Source: Lachnospiraceae bacterium (GTDB taxonomy: Bacteria > Bacillota > Clostridia > Lachnospirales > Lachnospiraceae). From it: DNA of 64,000 nucleotides. Position 1 is the first letter of the stretch. The number at the start of each line of letters is the position of its first letter. Below, one piece after another: positions 46,368 through 53,837 of the stretch. The notes under the pieces were generated by a model. The model saw only the letters and a program-made list of their open reading frames with translations. It was not told where the DNA came from and searched no databases. The position numbers and the translations under genes are program-made. The stretch spans positions 84,055-148,054 of the forward strand of contig JAFUXA010000010.1 of assembly GCA_017470985.1 (NCBI GenBank), given 5' to 3'.

Positions 46368-47498
46368 ATGAAGTTGAAAATATACAGATTGGCAACTGTA
46401 ATTTTAGTGACTCTTGCTCTGGCTCTTATGTATATATATCTGAGATTTCCTGAACTGCATGTATATGCACTGCAGAAGCAGGTGGAGTATCAGAATAGAA
46501 TTGCAGGTCAGGAGTCTATAATTGATCTCATGCGCCAGGAGACGGATATTGTAACCAGGGTTGGAAATGAGAATCTTATGTCGCAGCTTAGAGTGGAACT
46601 GCCATCTGATGTGTCTGTCAAAGATGTAGAAGTGGTAAATGATTATGTGAATCACATGATTGATATTCGGATTCCGGGAGCGGATAAATCCTATATTTAT
46701 GATTACCCTCTAATAGGAAGCTGCGACAATATTATAGATATCAGATATGGTGTGGCAGCATCTACTGCCGAGCTGGCCATCGAGCTGGATGACATATATT
46801 TGGTGGAAGCGAAAAATATTGATAGATATATCTATATTAATTTCCTGTCACCAAAGGATGTGTATGATGAGATTGTAGTTGTGGATGCAGGCCATGGCGG
46901 CAAGGATGTAGGTGCCTCAAGTCAGGGCGTAAATGAGAAAGATATAGATTTGCTTATTACAGAGAAAATGCGTGGTTACTTTGAACAGATGGGAGAAGGA
47001 AATGCTGCGGATGATTTTGTAAATCAGAATGTGACTGAATATATGTTAAATGATAAGCGGATTGGAGTGTTTTATACCCGTAAATCAGATGTGTATATTC
47101 CAGTGCAGAACAGAAGTGCTTTGGCCAATGCCCTTGGGGCGGATTTATTTATCAGCGTACATAACAATTCTACTGCCAGCGGGCGTATGTCTACCATAAA
47201 TGGTACGGAAGTGATGTATCGGGCGTCAGATGTATTTGGCCAGTCCAAAGGATTTGCGGAAATGTGTCTTAATGCTTTGCTGTGGAATCTTGGAAGTACA
47301 AGCAAAGGTCTTGTGGCAGGAGATGATATCTATATTGTGAGAACAGCTGAGATGCCGGTGGCTCTTGTGGAGGTTGGATTCATGAGCAATCAGGAGGAGT
47401 TAAATAAACTCTGTGATGATGAGTACCAGAACAAGACGGCCATGAGTCTGTGTGAAGTGATAAATAGTGCATTACAAATATATAATAATCAGGAATAA
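46368..47498 (+). CDS. N-acetylmuramoyl-L-alanine amidase (Amidase_3)
   Basis: A 376-residue N-anchored enzyme: one membrane helix (VILVTLALALMYIYL), then about 140 residues of unknown domain, then the Amidase_3 catalytic domain: VVVDAGHGGKDVGASSQG (Zn ligand His, about residue 177), NEKDIDLLI, FISVHNNST (His), and VEVGFMSNQEEL (catalytic Glu). It cleaves the lactyl-Ala bond in peptidoglycan. GAGGAG is 10 bases before ATG. Coupled to the peptidase gene. Confidence 0.93.
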   Translation: MKLKIYRLATVILVTLALALMYIYLRFPELHVYALQKQVEYQNRIAGQESIIDLMRQETDIVTRVGNENLMSQLRVELPSDVSVKDVEVVNDYVNHMIDIRIPGADKSYIYDYPLIGSCDNIIDIRYGVAASTAELAIELDDIYLVEAKNIDRYIYINFLSPKDVYDEIVVVDAGHGGKDVGASSQGVNEKDIDLLITEKMRGYFEQMGEGNAADDFVNQNVTEYMLNDKRIGVFYTRKSDVYIPVQNRSALANALGADLFISVHNNSTASGRMSTINGTEVMYRASDVFGQSKGFAEMCLNALLWNLGSTSKGLVAGDDIYIVRTAEMPVALVEVGFMSNQEELNKLCDDEYQNKTAMSLCEVINSALQIYNNQE

Positions 47499-47513
47499 TT
47501 GGAGGATGTTGAA

Positions 47514-48116
47514 ATGAAGCGATTAATATTTGCCACAGGAAATGAAGGCAAGATGAAGGAAATCAGAGCTATATATTCTGAGATGGGATATGAAGTTATG
47601 TCTATGAAGCAGGCAGGCATAGATGTAGATATTGTAGAAGATGGCAAGACCTTTGAGGAAAATGCTGTTATCAAAGCCAGTACTGTACAGAATTATTGTG
47701 CTTCACATGATGAGTTGAAAGATGCAATAGTAATGGCTGATGATTCAGGACTTGAGATTGATTATCTCAACAAGGAGCCGGGAGTCTATTCTGCCAGATA
47801 TATGGGTGAAGATACTTCTTATGATATCAAGAATGCTAATTTGATTGAGAGATTAGATGGAGTTCCGAAGGAGCAGCGTACAGCTAGATTTGTATGTGCA
47901 ATGGCCGTTGTATTTCCTGACGGTAGAAGTGAAGTATGCCGTGGTACAATTGAAGGTTATATTGGATATGAGCCTATGGGTGAAAATGGATTTGGTTATG
48001 ATCCAATCTTCTATGTAGATGAATTTGGGTGCTCTACAGCAGCTATGTCACCGGAGCAAAAAAACCGAATTTCTCATAGAGGACAGGCCCTTCAGATGAT
48101 GAAAAAATATCTTTAA
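47514..48116 (+). CDS. rdgB: XTP/dITP pyrophosphatase (Ham1/RdgB)
   Basis: About 200 residues with FATGNEGKMKEIRAIYSEMG, IVEDGKTFEENAVIKA, VMADDSGLEIDYLNKEPGVY and the late GENGFGYDPIFYV segment. It removes deaminated purine nucleotides (XTP, dITP) from the pool. ATG 47514 has GGAGG eight bases upstream; a TTG at 47499 is an alternative in frame. A sigma-A promoter for the tRNA cluster starts 31 bases after its stop. Confidence 0.95.
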   Translation: MKRLIFATGNEGKMKEIRAIYSEMGYEVMSMKQAGIDVDIVEDGKTFEENAVIKASTVQNYCASHDELKDAIVMADDSGLEIDYLNKEPGVYSARYMGEDTSYDIKNANLIERLDGVPKEQRTARFVCAMAVVFPDGRSEVCRGTIEGYIGYEPMGENGFGYDPIFYVDEFGCSTAAMSPEQKNRISHRGQALQMMKKYL

Positions 48117-48146
48117 AAAATATTAAAAAATTTCTAAAAAAAAGTG

Positions 48147-48175
48147 TTGACATATGCAGGTCGATAACATATACT
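48147..48175 (+). promoter_or_regulatory. Strong sigma-A promoter of the tRNA cluster
   Basis: Consensus TTGACA at 48147-48152, exactly 17 bases, then TATACT at 48170-48175. The first tRNA begins 35 bases downstream. Confidence 0.92.
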
Positions 48176-48209
48176 ATTACTTGCGTTGCGGATGAGACGC
48201 AAGCAAGAA

Positions 48210-48284
48210 CGGGGTGTGGCTCAGTTTGGCTAGAGCACCTGGTTTGGGACCAGGGGGTCGCAGGTTCGAATCCTGTCACCCCGA
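48210..48284 (+). tRNA. tRNA-Pro (TGG)
   Basis: Acceptor arms CGGGGTG / CACCCCG pair, T-loop GGTTCGAATCC, and anticodon loop TTTGGGA gives anticodon TGG. No encoded CCA. First of a seven-tRNA run. Confidence 0.95.
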
Positions 48285-48306
48285 TTCAAAAACTAAATAA
48301 TGGTAT

Positions 48307-48377
48307 GCGGGTGTAGTTCAATGGTAGAACATCAGCCTTCCAAGCTGAATACGTGGGTTCGATTCCCATCACCCGCT
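48307..48377 (+). tRNA. tRNA-Gly (TCC)
   Basis: GCGGGTG / CACCCGC acceptor, anticodon stem TCAGC/GCTGA with loop CTTCCAA, anticodon TCC. Discriminator T; no CCA. Confidence 0.95.
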
Positions 48378-48417
48378 TTTTCCTTTGTTAGGAGTACATA
48401 CACCTACTTTGGATTAT

Positions 48418-48491
<74 letters not shown>

Positions 48492-48495
48492 TTAT

Positions 48496-48570
48496 GGTGG
48501 GTATAGCGCAGTTGGTTAGCGCGCCAGATTGTGGCTCTGGAGGCCAAGGGTTCGAATCCCTTTATCCACC
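48496..48570 (+). tRNA. tRNA-His (GTG)
   Basis: GTGGGTA / TATCCAC acceptor, with the extra 5' G-1 at 48496 facing C73, the identity mark of His tRNA. Anticodon loop TTGTGGC, anticodon GTG. Confidence 0.95.
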
Positions 48571-48601
48571 CTTGTTGCGATAGGCAACAAAAGATTGTTG
48601 T

Positions 48602-48673
48602 TGGGCTATCGCCAAGCGGTAAGGCACTGGATTTTGATTCCAGCATTCGCAGGTTCGAATCCTGCTAGCCCAG
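48602..48673 (+). tRNA. tRNA-Gln (TTG)
   Basis: TGGGCTA / TAGCCCA acceptor, anticodon stem CTGGA/TCCAG with loop TTTTGAT, anticodon TTG. Confidence 0.95.
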
Positions 48674-48690
48674 CTTCTTTTTTTTATTAT

Positions 48691-48763
48691 GGGATACTAG
48701 CTCAGTTGGTAGAGCACCTGACTTTTAATCAGGTTGTCGGGGGTTCAAATCCCCCGTGTCTCA
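48691..48763 (+). tRNA. tRNA-Lys (TTT)
   Basis: GGGATAC / GTGTCTC acceptor with two G-T pairs, anticodon stem CCTGA/TCAGG with loop CTTTTAA, anticodon TTT. Confidence 0.94.
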
Positions 48764-48782
48764 TTTGTAAAATTATATATCA

Positions 48783-48810
48783 TTACACAGTTATCTCTTC
48801 GGGGTACAAT
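48783..48810 (+). promoter_or_regulatory. Possible own promoter of tRNA-Leu(TAG)
   Basis: TTACAC, 16 bases, TACAAT, 29 bases before the tRNA. The 75-base gap before this tRNA is longer than the other gaps in the run. Confidence 0.4.
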
Positions 48811-48838
48811 CTTGTAACCTTGAAGGGAATTTTTATAA

Positions 48839-48918
48839 GCGGGCGTGGCGGAATTGGCAGACGCGCTAGATTTAGGTTCTAGTGGGAGACCGTGAGGGTT
48901 CAAGTCCCTCCGCCCGTA
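48839..48918 (+). tRNA. tRNA-Leu (TAG)
   Basis: GCGGGCG / CGCCCGT acceptor, long variable arm (class II), anticodon stem CTAGA/TCTAG with loop TTTAGGT, anticodon TAG. Confidence 0.94.
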
Positions 48919-48955
48919 CTCATAATTGCAAATGTTTTATAATAAGAAGTAACAG

Positions 48956-48996
48956 CTCCAAAAATCAGAGTCATCGTTGATTTTTGGAGTTTTTTT
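48956..48996 (+). terminator. Terminator of the tRNA cluster
   Basis: 12-bp stem CTCCAAAAATCA / TGATTTTTGGAG with a 10-base loop, followed by seven T residues. Confidence 0.93.
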
Positions 48997-49011
48997 GTTA
49001 ATATTTTAAGT

Positions 49012-50223
49012 ATGAAGGTTTTGAGATTTTTTCGTAAATTTATAACAGGATTATTAATAATATTTACCATATTAATGGGGGCTTATGTGTGGTTGGTTTC
49101 TTCTCCTAGATTCATGATTCTGGCTGCTACAACACGTTTTGCCCTGGAGACTTTGAATAATCCCGATTATCTGCTTTACAATGTGGATATTATGGAGTTA
49201 TGCCAGGAATATTTCAACTCAGATGTGACCGTCGATGGCACAGTTATGTTAAATGATGTGAGAGATTTGGGTTTTTCCATGGATATGGATGTGCAGGGGG
49301 AGAGATCCTTTGAACAGAAGAAATTTGCCGCAAGTGCTGATATGAATGTGGTTTTCTTAGAGGTGGGAGATGCCCAGGTGTATGCAGAGGATGAGATGGC
49401 TTACATGGTGGTGCCTATGCTTGATAATCTATCATATGCATTTGACACAGATATGAATCTCTTCTTCAAGGCTCCGGAGTTTACTTCAGATATTAATCAG
49501 GAATGGTTCAATGCCAATAAGGGCAATATTTTACAGCTTTCCAAAGAAATTTCTATTGAGAAGATGGATGAGATTGTAGATGAAAACAATTGGGTTAGCA
49601 TCGGATATAAGGTGACCATTCCTGAGGGTAGTGGTGGTTTCATATGGCAGCTTCTGGGAGTTGAAGCGCCGGATCATGATGTGGTATCCGTAGTGTATAT
49701 TAATCCTGCCTGTCAGATTAGACGGATTGAGATTGATTTGGATGATGCCATTGAGCCAGGTTCTACAATTCAAAGTGCCAAGCTGGTGCTAGATGGCACG
49801 AACATGGGAAATATGTATTTTGAGGCCACATTGCCTGATGATGAGACTGTCATTTCTAATGTTACAAGAAATGGAGATTATCTGTTTACCAATTATATTG
49901 ATTTTGAGACCAAATATTTTACCAACACAGGGGAGACATATGCTGCTTCTGGTTATATGACCTGGGAGAAGATAGATGGAGGCGTGTCAGTTGAGGTTCA
50001 CAATATGGAAATCACTGATAGCAAAGGAACTATAGGCAAGATATATTTCCGGGGAAATGTTAATAAGTCTCATATTTCACATGATGTATTTGAGAAAGCT
50101 CCTGTGGATTTATATTCTATAGAAGTAATTAGTTGGAAGAAGCTTCGTGATGATACCGAGGGATTTGTGCGAGACATGATGAGCGAGACCAAACGGAGGA
50201 TTGGTTTGCCTGTGGATGAATAG
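49012..50223 (+). CDS. N-anchored extracytoplasmic protein of unknown function (403 aa)
   Basis: One N-terminal membrane helix (FITGLLIIFTILMGAYVWLV, about residues 9-28) and a long beta-rich domain with repeated acidic strands (FSMDMDVQGERSFEQKKFAA, DMNVVFLEVGDAQVYAEDEM), recalling LppX/LolA-fold lipoproteins, but no family is firmly recognised. Oddly, ATG 49012 is only 15 bases after the T-run of the tRNA terminator and no Shine-Dalgarno is visible. Either initiation is weak, or the true start differs. Alanine racemase follows 68 bases downstream. Confidence 0.65.
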   Translation: MKVLRFFRKFITGLLIIFTILMGAYVWLVSSPRFMILAATTRFALETLNNPDYLLYNVDIMELCQEYFNSDVTVDGTVMLNDVRDLGFSMDMDVQGERSFEQKKFAASADMNVVFLEVGDAQVYAEDEMAYMVVPMLDNLSYAFDTDMNLFFKAPEFTSDINQEWFNANKGNILQLSKEISIEKMDEIVDENNWVSIGYKVTIPEGSGGFIWQLLGVEAPDHDVVSVVYINPACQIRRIEIDLDDAIEPGSTIQSAKLVLDGTNMGNMYFEATLPDDETVISNVTRNGDYLFTNYIDFETKYFTNTGETYAASGYMTWEKIDGGVSVEVHNMEITDSKGTIGKIYFRGNVNKSHISHDVFEKAPVDLYSIEVISWKKLRDDTEGFVRDMMSETKRRIGLPVDE

Positions 50224-50291
50224 GCTGCCTCTTGAATACATATTTCATAGGTATATAATATAGAAGATAGTTCATAAAGGAGGCATGTAAC

Positions 50292-51461
50292 ATGCAATCT
50301 ACACTTCGTAGAACATGGGCAGAGATTGATTTGGATGCCCTTGAATATAATTATAAGAAATTGAGAGCTCACATTGGTGAGGGCGTAAAGTTTTTGGGAG
50401 TTGTGAAGGCGGATGCTTACGGACATGGTTCTGTACAGGTTAGTCGTCTGTTAGAGGAATTAGGAGCTGATTATCTGGCTGTTAGTAGTATAGATGAAGC
50501 TATAGAGCTTCGTGAAAATGATATTCATATGCCTATTTTGATTTTGGGACACACTCCAAAGGAGCAGGTGGCAAATCTGATTCATTATAATATTACACAG
50601 GCTGTAACCTGTGAAGCCAAGGCTATAGAGTACTCTGAGGAAGCCAGCAAGCTGGGAGAGACTTTGAAGATTCATATCAAAGTAGATACAGGAATGTCCC
50701 GACTTGGATATCTCTGTGATGGTGATTATTTTGAAACAGGAGTGGATGGTATCTGTCATGCCTGTGGTCTTCCGGGATTATATGCAGAAGGTATATTTAC
50801 CCACTTTGCAGTGGCGGATGAATTCGGTGATGAATGTGATGATTATTCTAAGCATCAGTTTAAATTATTTACCGATGTTATAGCGCAGGTAGAGCAGAAG
50901 CGCGGTGTGAAATTTGAATTGAGACATTGCGCCAATACAGGTGCTGTGGCCAGATTTCCAGAAACATATCTGGATATGGTAAGACCGGGATTGCTTCTAT
51001 ATGGTTACGGAGAATTTGCCCAGATGTTGGGATTGAAACCTGTTATGGCCCTGAAAACTACTGTTAGCACCATCAAGACCTATTCTCCTGGAACGCATAT
51101 AAGTTATGGTGGAATATATGTGACAGATAAGAAAACCCGTATGGGAGTGTTGCCTTATGGTTATGCAGACGGATTCTTCCGTTGCCTATCCAACAAATAC
51201 AGCCTTATGTCATCAGAGGGGCCGGTTGAATTACGAGGTAAAATCTGCATGGATATGTGTATGGTAGATTTGACAGACAAGTACGGTGTTGATGTGGGAG
51301 CTGAGATTGAAGTATTTGGTCCACAAAATCCTATTGAACATATGGCAGAGCTGGCGGGAACTATTCCATATGAACTTACTTGTGCTGTCAGCAAGAGGGT
51401 TCCAAGAGTGTACTTGAGAGCCGGCGAAATCGTTGAGAAAGAATTGATGCTTCGTGCATAA
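50292..51461 (+). CDS. alr: Alanine racemase
   Basis: A 389-residue PLP enzyme of fold type III. N-terminal RRTWAEIDLDALEYNYKKLR leads to the PLP-lysine motif FLGVVKADAYGHGSV (Lys about residue 40). KVDTGMSRLGYL, HCANTGAVARFPE, MVRPGLLLYGYG, and the second-base Tyr segment HISYGGIYVT (about residue 271) are all present. It supplies D-alanine for peptidoglycan. AAAGGAGG is 7 bases before ATG. Confidence 0.97.
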   Translation: MQSTLRRTWAEIDLDALEYNYKKLRAHIGEGVKFLGVVKADAYGHGSVQVSRLLEELGADYLAVSSIDEAIELRENDIHMPILILGHTPKEQVANLIHYNITQAVTCEAKAIEYSEEASKLGETLKIHIKVDTGMSRLGYLCDGDYFETGVDGICHACGLPGLYAEGIFTHFAVADEFGDECDDYSKHQFKLFTDVIAQVEQKRGVKFELRHCANTGAVARFPETYLDMVRPGLLLYGYGEFAQMLGLKPVMALKTTVSTIKTYSPGTHISYGGIYVTDKKTRMGVLPYGYADGFFRCLSNKYSLMSSEGPVELRGKICMDMCMVDLTDKYGVDVGAEIEVFGPQNPIEHMAELAGTIPYELTCAVSKRVPRVYLRAGEIVEKELMLRA

Positions 51462-51537
51462 ATACTTTTGCATTTATACAGGATATGTTATTATTAATTT
51501 GAACTTGTGAACTTATAATTGTGAGGGATATTGATTT

Positions 51538-52413
51538 ATGAAAGAACAGAAATTAACGAACTTAAAATTTATTATTGATCAACTTGTTGAGAAGAAAAAC
51601 GGGGAGTATGCTGACAAGAAAGTCAATTTGGTTAGCAATGTATTTGTGCTAAATAATATGGTATTTTTGGATGCTGATGAAGCAGATAAGATGTTGGGCT
51701 TGATTGTTGATTATGTAATTGGCATTACCAATGCTGAATCTACAGTACTCCTTACTTTAAAACAATCAGCATCTACCAATGCGGATTTTGCTTCATATGA
51801 ATTTTCTATAAGAAGTAATGATGTATGTATAGAAGATGCTGATTTCAAACAGGCAGTTACATCAGATGAGAAACTTGTCAGTGTAAAGGAGATGCTCAAT
51901 AAATTTGGTGGATCTCTTACTGGTGAGGTAAATGTAAAAGGATTTATTGCTCAGGTTAATTTCGCATTTAAGCGCGAAGAACAGACTGAGAATAATATGT
52001 CTTCACTTGAATTGCAGATTCAAAAAGGAATTAAAGAAATTGCCAGCGGCAAGACTATCTTGGTTGTGGAAGACAATGAATTAAATGAAGAACTGGCCAG
52101 AGAGGTTTTGACAGAGGTTGGATTCCATGTTGAAGCTGTTAATTCTGGATCGGATGCAATTGATATTATCAAGGAAAAGGCGGAAGGTTATTATGATTTG
52201 GTTCTGATGGATATTGTAATGCCAGAGATGGATGGTTATACAACTACAACTTTAATAAGAGGTATTGATAGACCTGATATTCAGAAGCTTACAATTGTTG
52301 CATTGTCATCTAATGCTATGGATATTGATAAGCAATTGGCATTTGAAAGTGGAATGAATGGTCATGTGGCGAAACCATTAGATGTGAAAAAGGTGGTTGA
52401 ATATCTGAAATAG
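51538..52413 (+). CDS. Response regulator with degenerate HATPase-like N-terminal domain
   Basis: The C-terminal 120 residues are a receiver domain: TILVVEDNELNEELAREVL (acidic pocket), DLVLMDIVMPEMDGYT with the phospho-acceptor Asp (about residue 224), VALSSNAM and HVAKPLD (Lys). The N-terminal 150 residues resemble a kinase ATPase fold (NVFVLNNMVFLDADEADKML, then LVSVKEMLNKFGGSLTGEVN), but the N, G1 and G2 ATP motifs and a His-containing dimer helix are lacking. It looks like the tail of a hybrid kinase that kept only a scaffold. No output domain is seen. Confidence 0.8.
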   Translation: MKEQKLTNLKFIIDQLVEKKNGEYADKKVNLVSNVFVLNNMVFLDADEADKMLGLIVDYVIGITNAESTVLLTLKQSASTNADFASYEFSIRSNDVCIEDADFKQAVTSDEKLVSVKEMLNKFGGSLTGEVNVKGFIAQVNFAFKREEQTENNMSSLELQIQKGIKEIASGKTILVVEDNELNEELAREVLTEVGFHVEAVNSGSDAIDIIKEKAEGYYDLVLMDIVMPEMDGYTTTTLIRGIDRPDIQKLTIVALSSNAMDIDKQLAFESGMNGHVAKPLDVKKVVEYLK

Positions 52414-52627
52414 CAGCGATTTTATAGGGATTTGGAAGGTTTTTCAAAGTTTTTTGTAATTTTTTTGAAAAAATTTTATATTTGTCCTAATTTTGTCCTA
52501 GTCTAATTGTTATTATAGAATCAACTTATGAGAACCGGATAGAACAAATGATTCTATAAACGATTCGCAGTTAACAAAATAGTATATTAGTAAAAACTTT
52601 TTTATAGTTAACTTCCAAATTCTCCTT

Positions 52628-52657
52628 AACAAGGCTCGTCGTGAGACGAGCCTTGTT
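52628..52657. other. Perfect 13-bp hairpin without T-run
   Basis: AACAAGGCTCGTC / GACGAGCCTTGTT around GTGA, 35 bases before the pseudouridine synthase start. Lacks the T-run of a terminator on either strand; more likely an RNA processing or leader structure. The preceding 52414-52627 holds A/T-rich promoter-like sequence and no gene. Confidence 0.6.
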
Positions 52658-52691
52658 ATATTATGGAAAAAGATATCTGGGAGTCAATAAT

Positions 52692-53648
52692 ATGAGAAGA
52701 ATACATTATGATATAACAACTGAATATGATGGAATGAAGATTTCTGGGTTCCTAAAACTGATGGGTTATTCAGAAAAGAATCTCACCGCTTTACGGGGAC
52801 AGGAGGATTCTATTTCACTCAATGACAAGTCGGTTCATATGAATGAAATGATACATCAGGGGGATTATATAGAAGTTGATATTCCTGAGATGGAGGAACC
52901 TACAGATGTGGTTCCCGTGGATATACCTATAGATGTAGTCTATGAGGATGAGGATATTATTGTCATTAACAAACCTGCAAATATGCCTATTCATCCATCT
53001 AGAATGCACCAGGACAATTCTCTGGCCAATGCTTTGGCTTATTATTTTAAGAATCGTAATGAGAATTATAAGTTTGTATATAGATGTATTAACAGACTTG
53101 ATCGCGATACGACAGGCCTGACAATAGTGGCCAAGCATATGGTTAGCGCAGCTATTTTATATAATGAAATGAAGTGTAGAGATATTCGTCGCACATACTA
53201 TGCTATAGTTGAGGAGACCGCAGACAATAGACTGACTGATTCTGGGATAATCGATGCGCCAATTGGGAGGGTGGATGAAATTGATGCCGTAAAAATGGCA
53301 GAAGATGGGCGAGGCTTAAATAGTGGAATCAGAGGGATTGCCCGTGGAGTTGACTTTGAAAAAGGGCAACCTGCAGTTACTCATTATGAAGTTATAGATA
53401 GAGTTGGTGATCTGGCTTTGGTTCGATTAAAACTTGAAACCGGTAGGACGCATCAGATCAGAGTACATATGTCTTATATTGGTCATCCTTTAATAGGAGA
53501 TGAGATATATAATCCAAAAAATTCTATTATGGATAGGCAAGCATTACATGCAGGTGAGTTGCAATTTATGCATCCTATAACTGGTGAGAAATTGATTATA
53601 AAAGCGGATATTCCGGAGGATATGAGAAGGGTTTTAAATAATATTTAA
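52692..53648 (+). CDS. RluA-family 23S rRNA/tRNA pseudouridine synthase
   Basis: About 318 residues: an N-terminal S4-like RNA-binding part (SGFLKLMGYSEKNLTALRGQ), then IVINKPANMPIHPS, the catalytic RCINRLDRDTTGLTIVAKH (Asp in HRLDxxTSG-type motif; about residue 138), and LETGRTHQIRVHMSYIGHPL. It converts specific uridines to pseudouridine. ATG 52692 has GGGAG 8 bases upstream; the frame opens earlier at 52641. A strong promoter for tRNA-Leu lies 40 bases after the stop. Confidence 0.94.
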   Translation: MRRIHYDITTEYDGMKISGFLKLMGYSEKNLTALRGQEDSISLNDKSVHMNEMIHQGDYIEVDIPEMEEPTDVVPVDIPIDVVYEDEDIIVINKPANMPIHPSRMHQDNSLANALAYYFKNRNENYKFVYRCINRLDRDTTGLTIVAKHMVSAAILYNEMKCRDIRRTYYAIVEETADNRLTDSGIIDAPIGRVDEIDAVKMAEDGRGLNSGIRGIARGVDFEKGQPAVTHYEVIDRVGDLALVRLKLETGRTHQIRVHMSYIGHPLIGDEIYNPKNSIMDRQALHAGELQFMHPITGEKLIIKADIPEDMRRVLNNI

Positions 53649-53687
53649 AAAATCTAAAAATCTTTTCGAAAACTTTGCAAAAAGTTG

Positions 53688-53717
53688 TTGACAATAACAT
53701 ACTCGTTTTGCTATTAT
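53688..53717 (+). promoter_or_regulatory. Promoter of tRNA-Leu(AAG)
   Basis: TTGACA at 53688-53693, 18 bases, TATTAT at 53712-53717, 22 bases before the tRNA. Confidence 0.85.
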
Positions 53718-53738
53718 ATAACGGTCGTCGAAAGACAT

Positions 53739-53823
53739 GCGGAAGTGTCGGAACTGGCAGACGAGCAAGACTAAGGATCTTGTGTTCATTGCGAACGTGT
53801 GGGTTCAAGTCCCATCTTCCGCA
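53739..53823 (+). tRNA. tRNA-Leu (AAG), the integration site of the island
   Basis: GCGGAAG / CTTCCGC acceptor, long variable arm, anticodon stem CAAGA/TCTTG with loop CTAAGGA giving anticodon AAG (wobble A, expected to be inosine). Its 3' end, from the T-loop to the discriminator, is the att core of the mobile elements on its right. Confidence 0.94.
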
Positions 53824-53826
53824 TTA
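53804..53826. repeat. attL: att core inside tRNA-Leu
   Basis: A 23-base block beginning TTCAAGTCCC and ending CCGCATTA matches 60618-60640 exactly, and its first 21 bases match 62518-62538. It covers the T-loop to the 3' end of the tRNA, so integration keeps the tRNA whole. Confidence 0.9.
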
Positions 53827-53837
53827 TAGAGTTTTTG

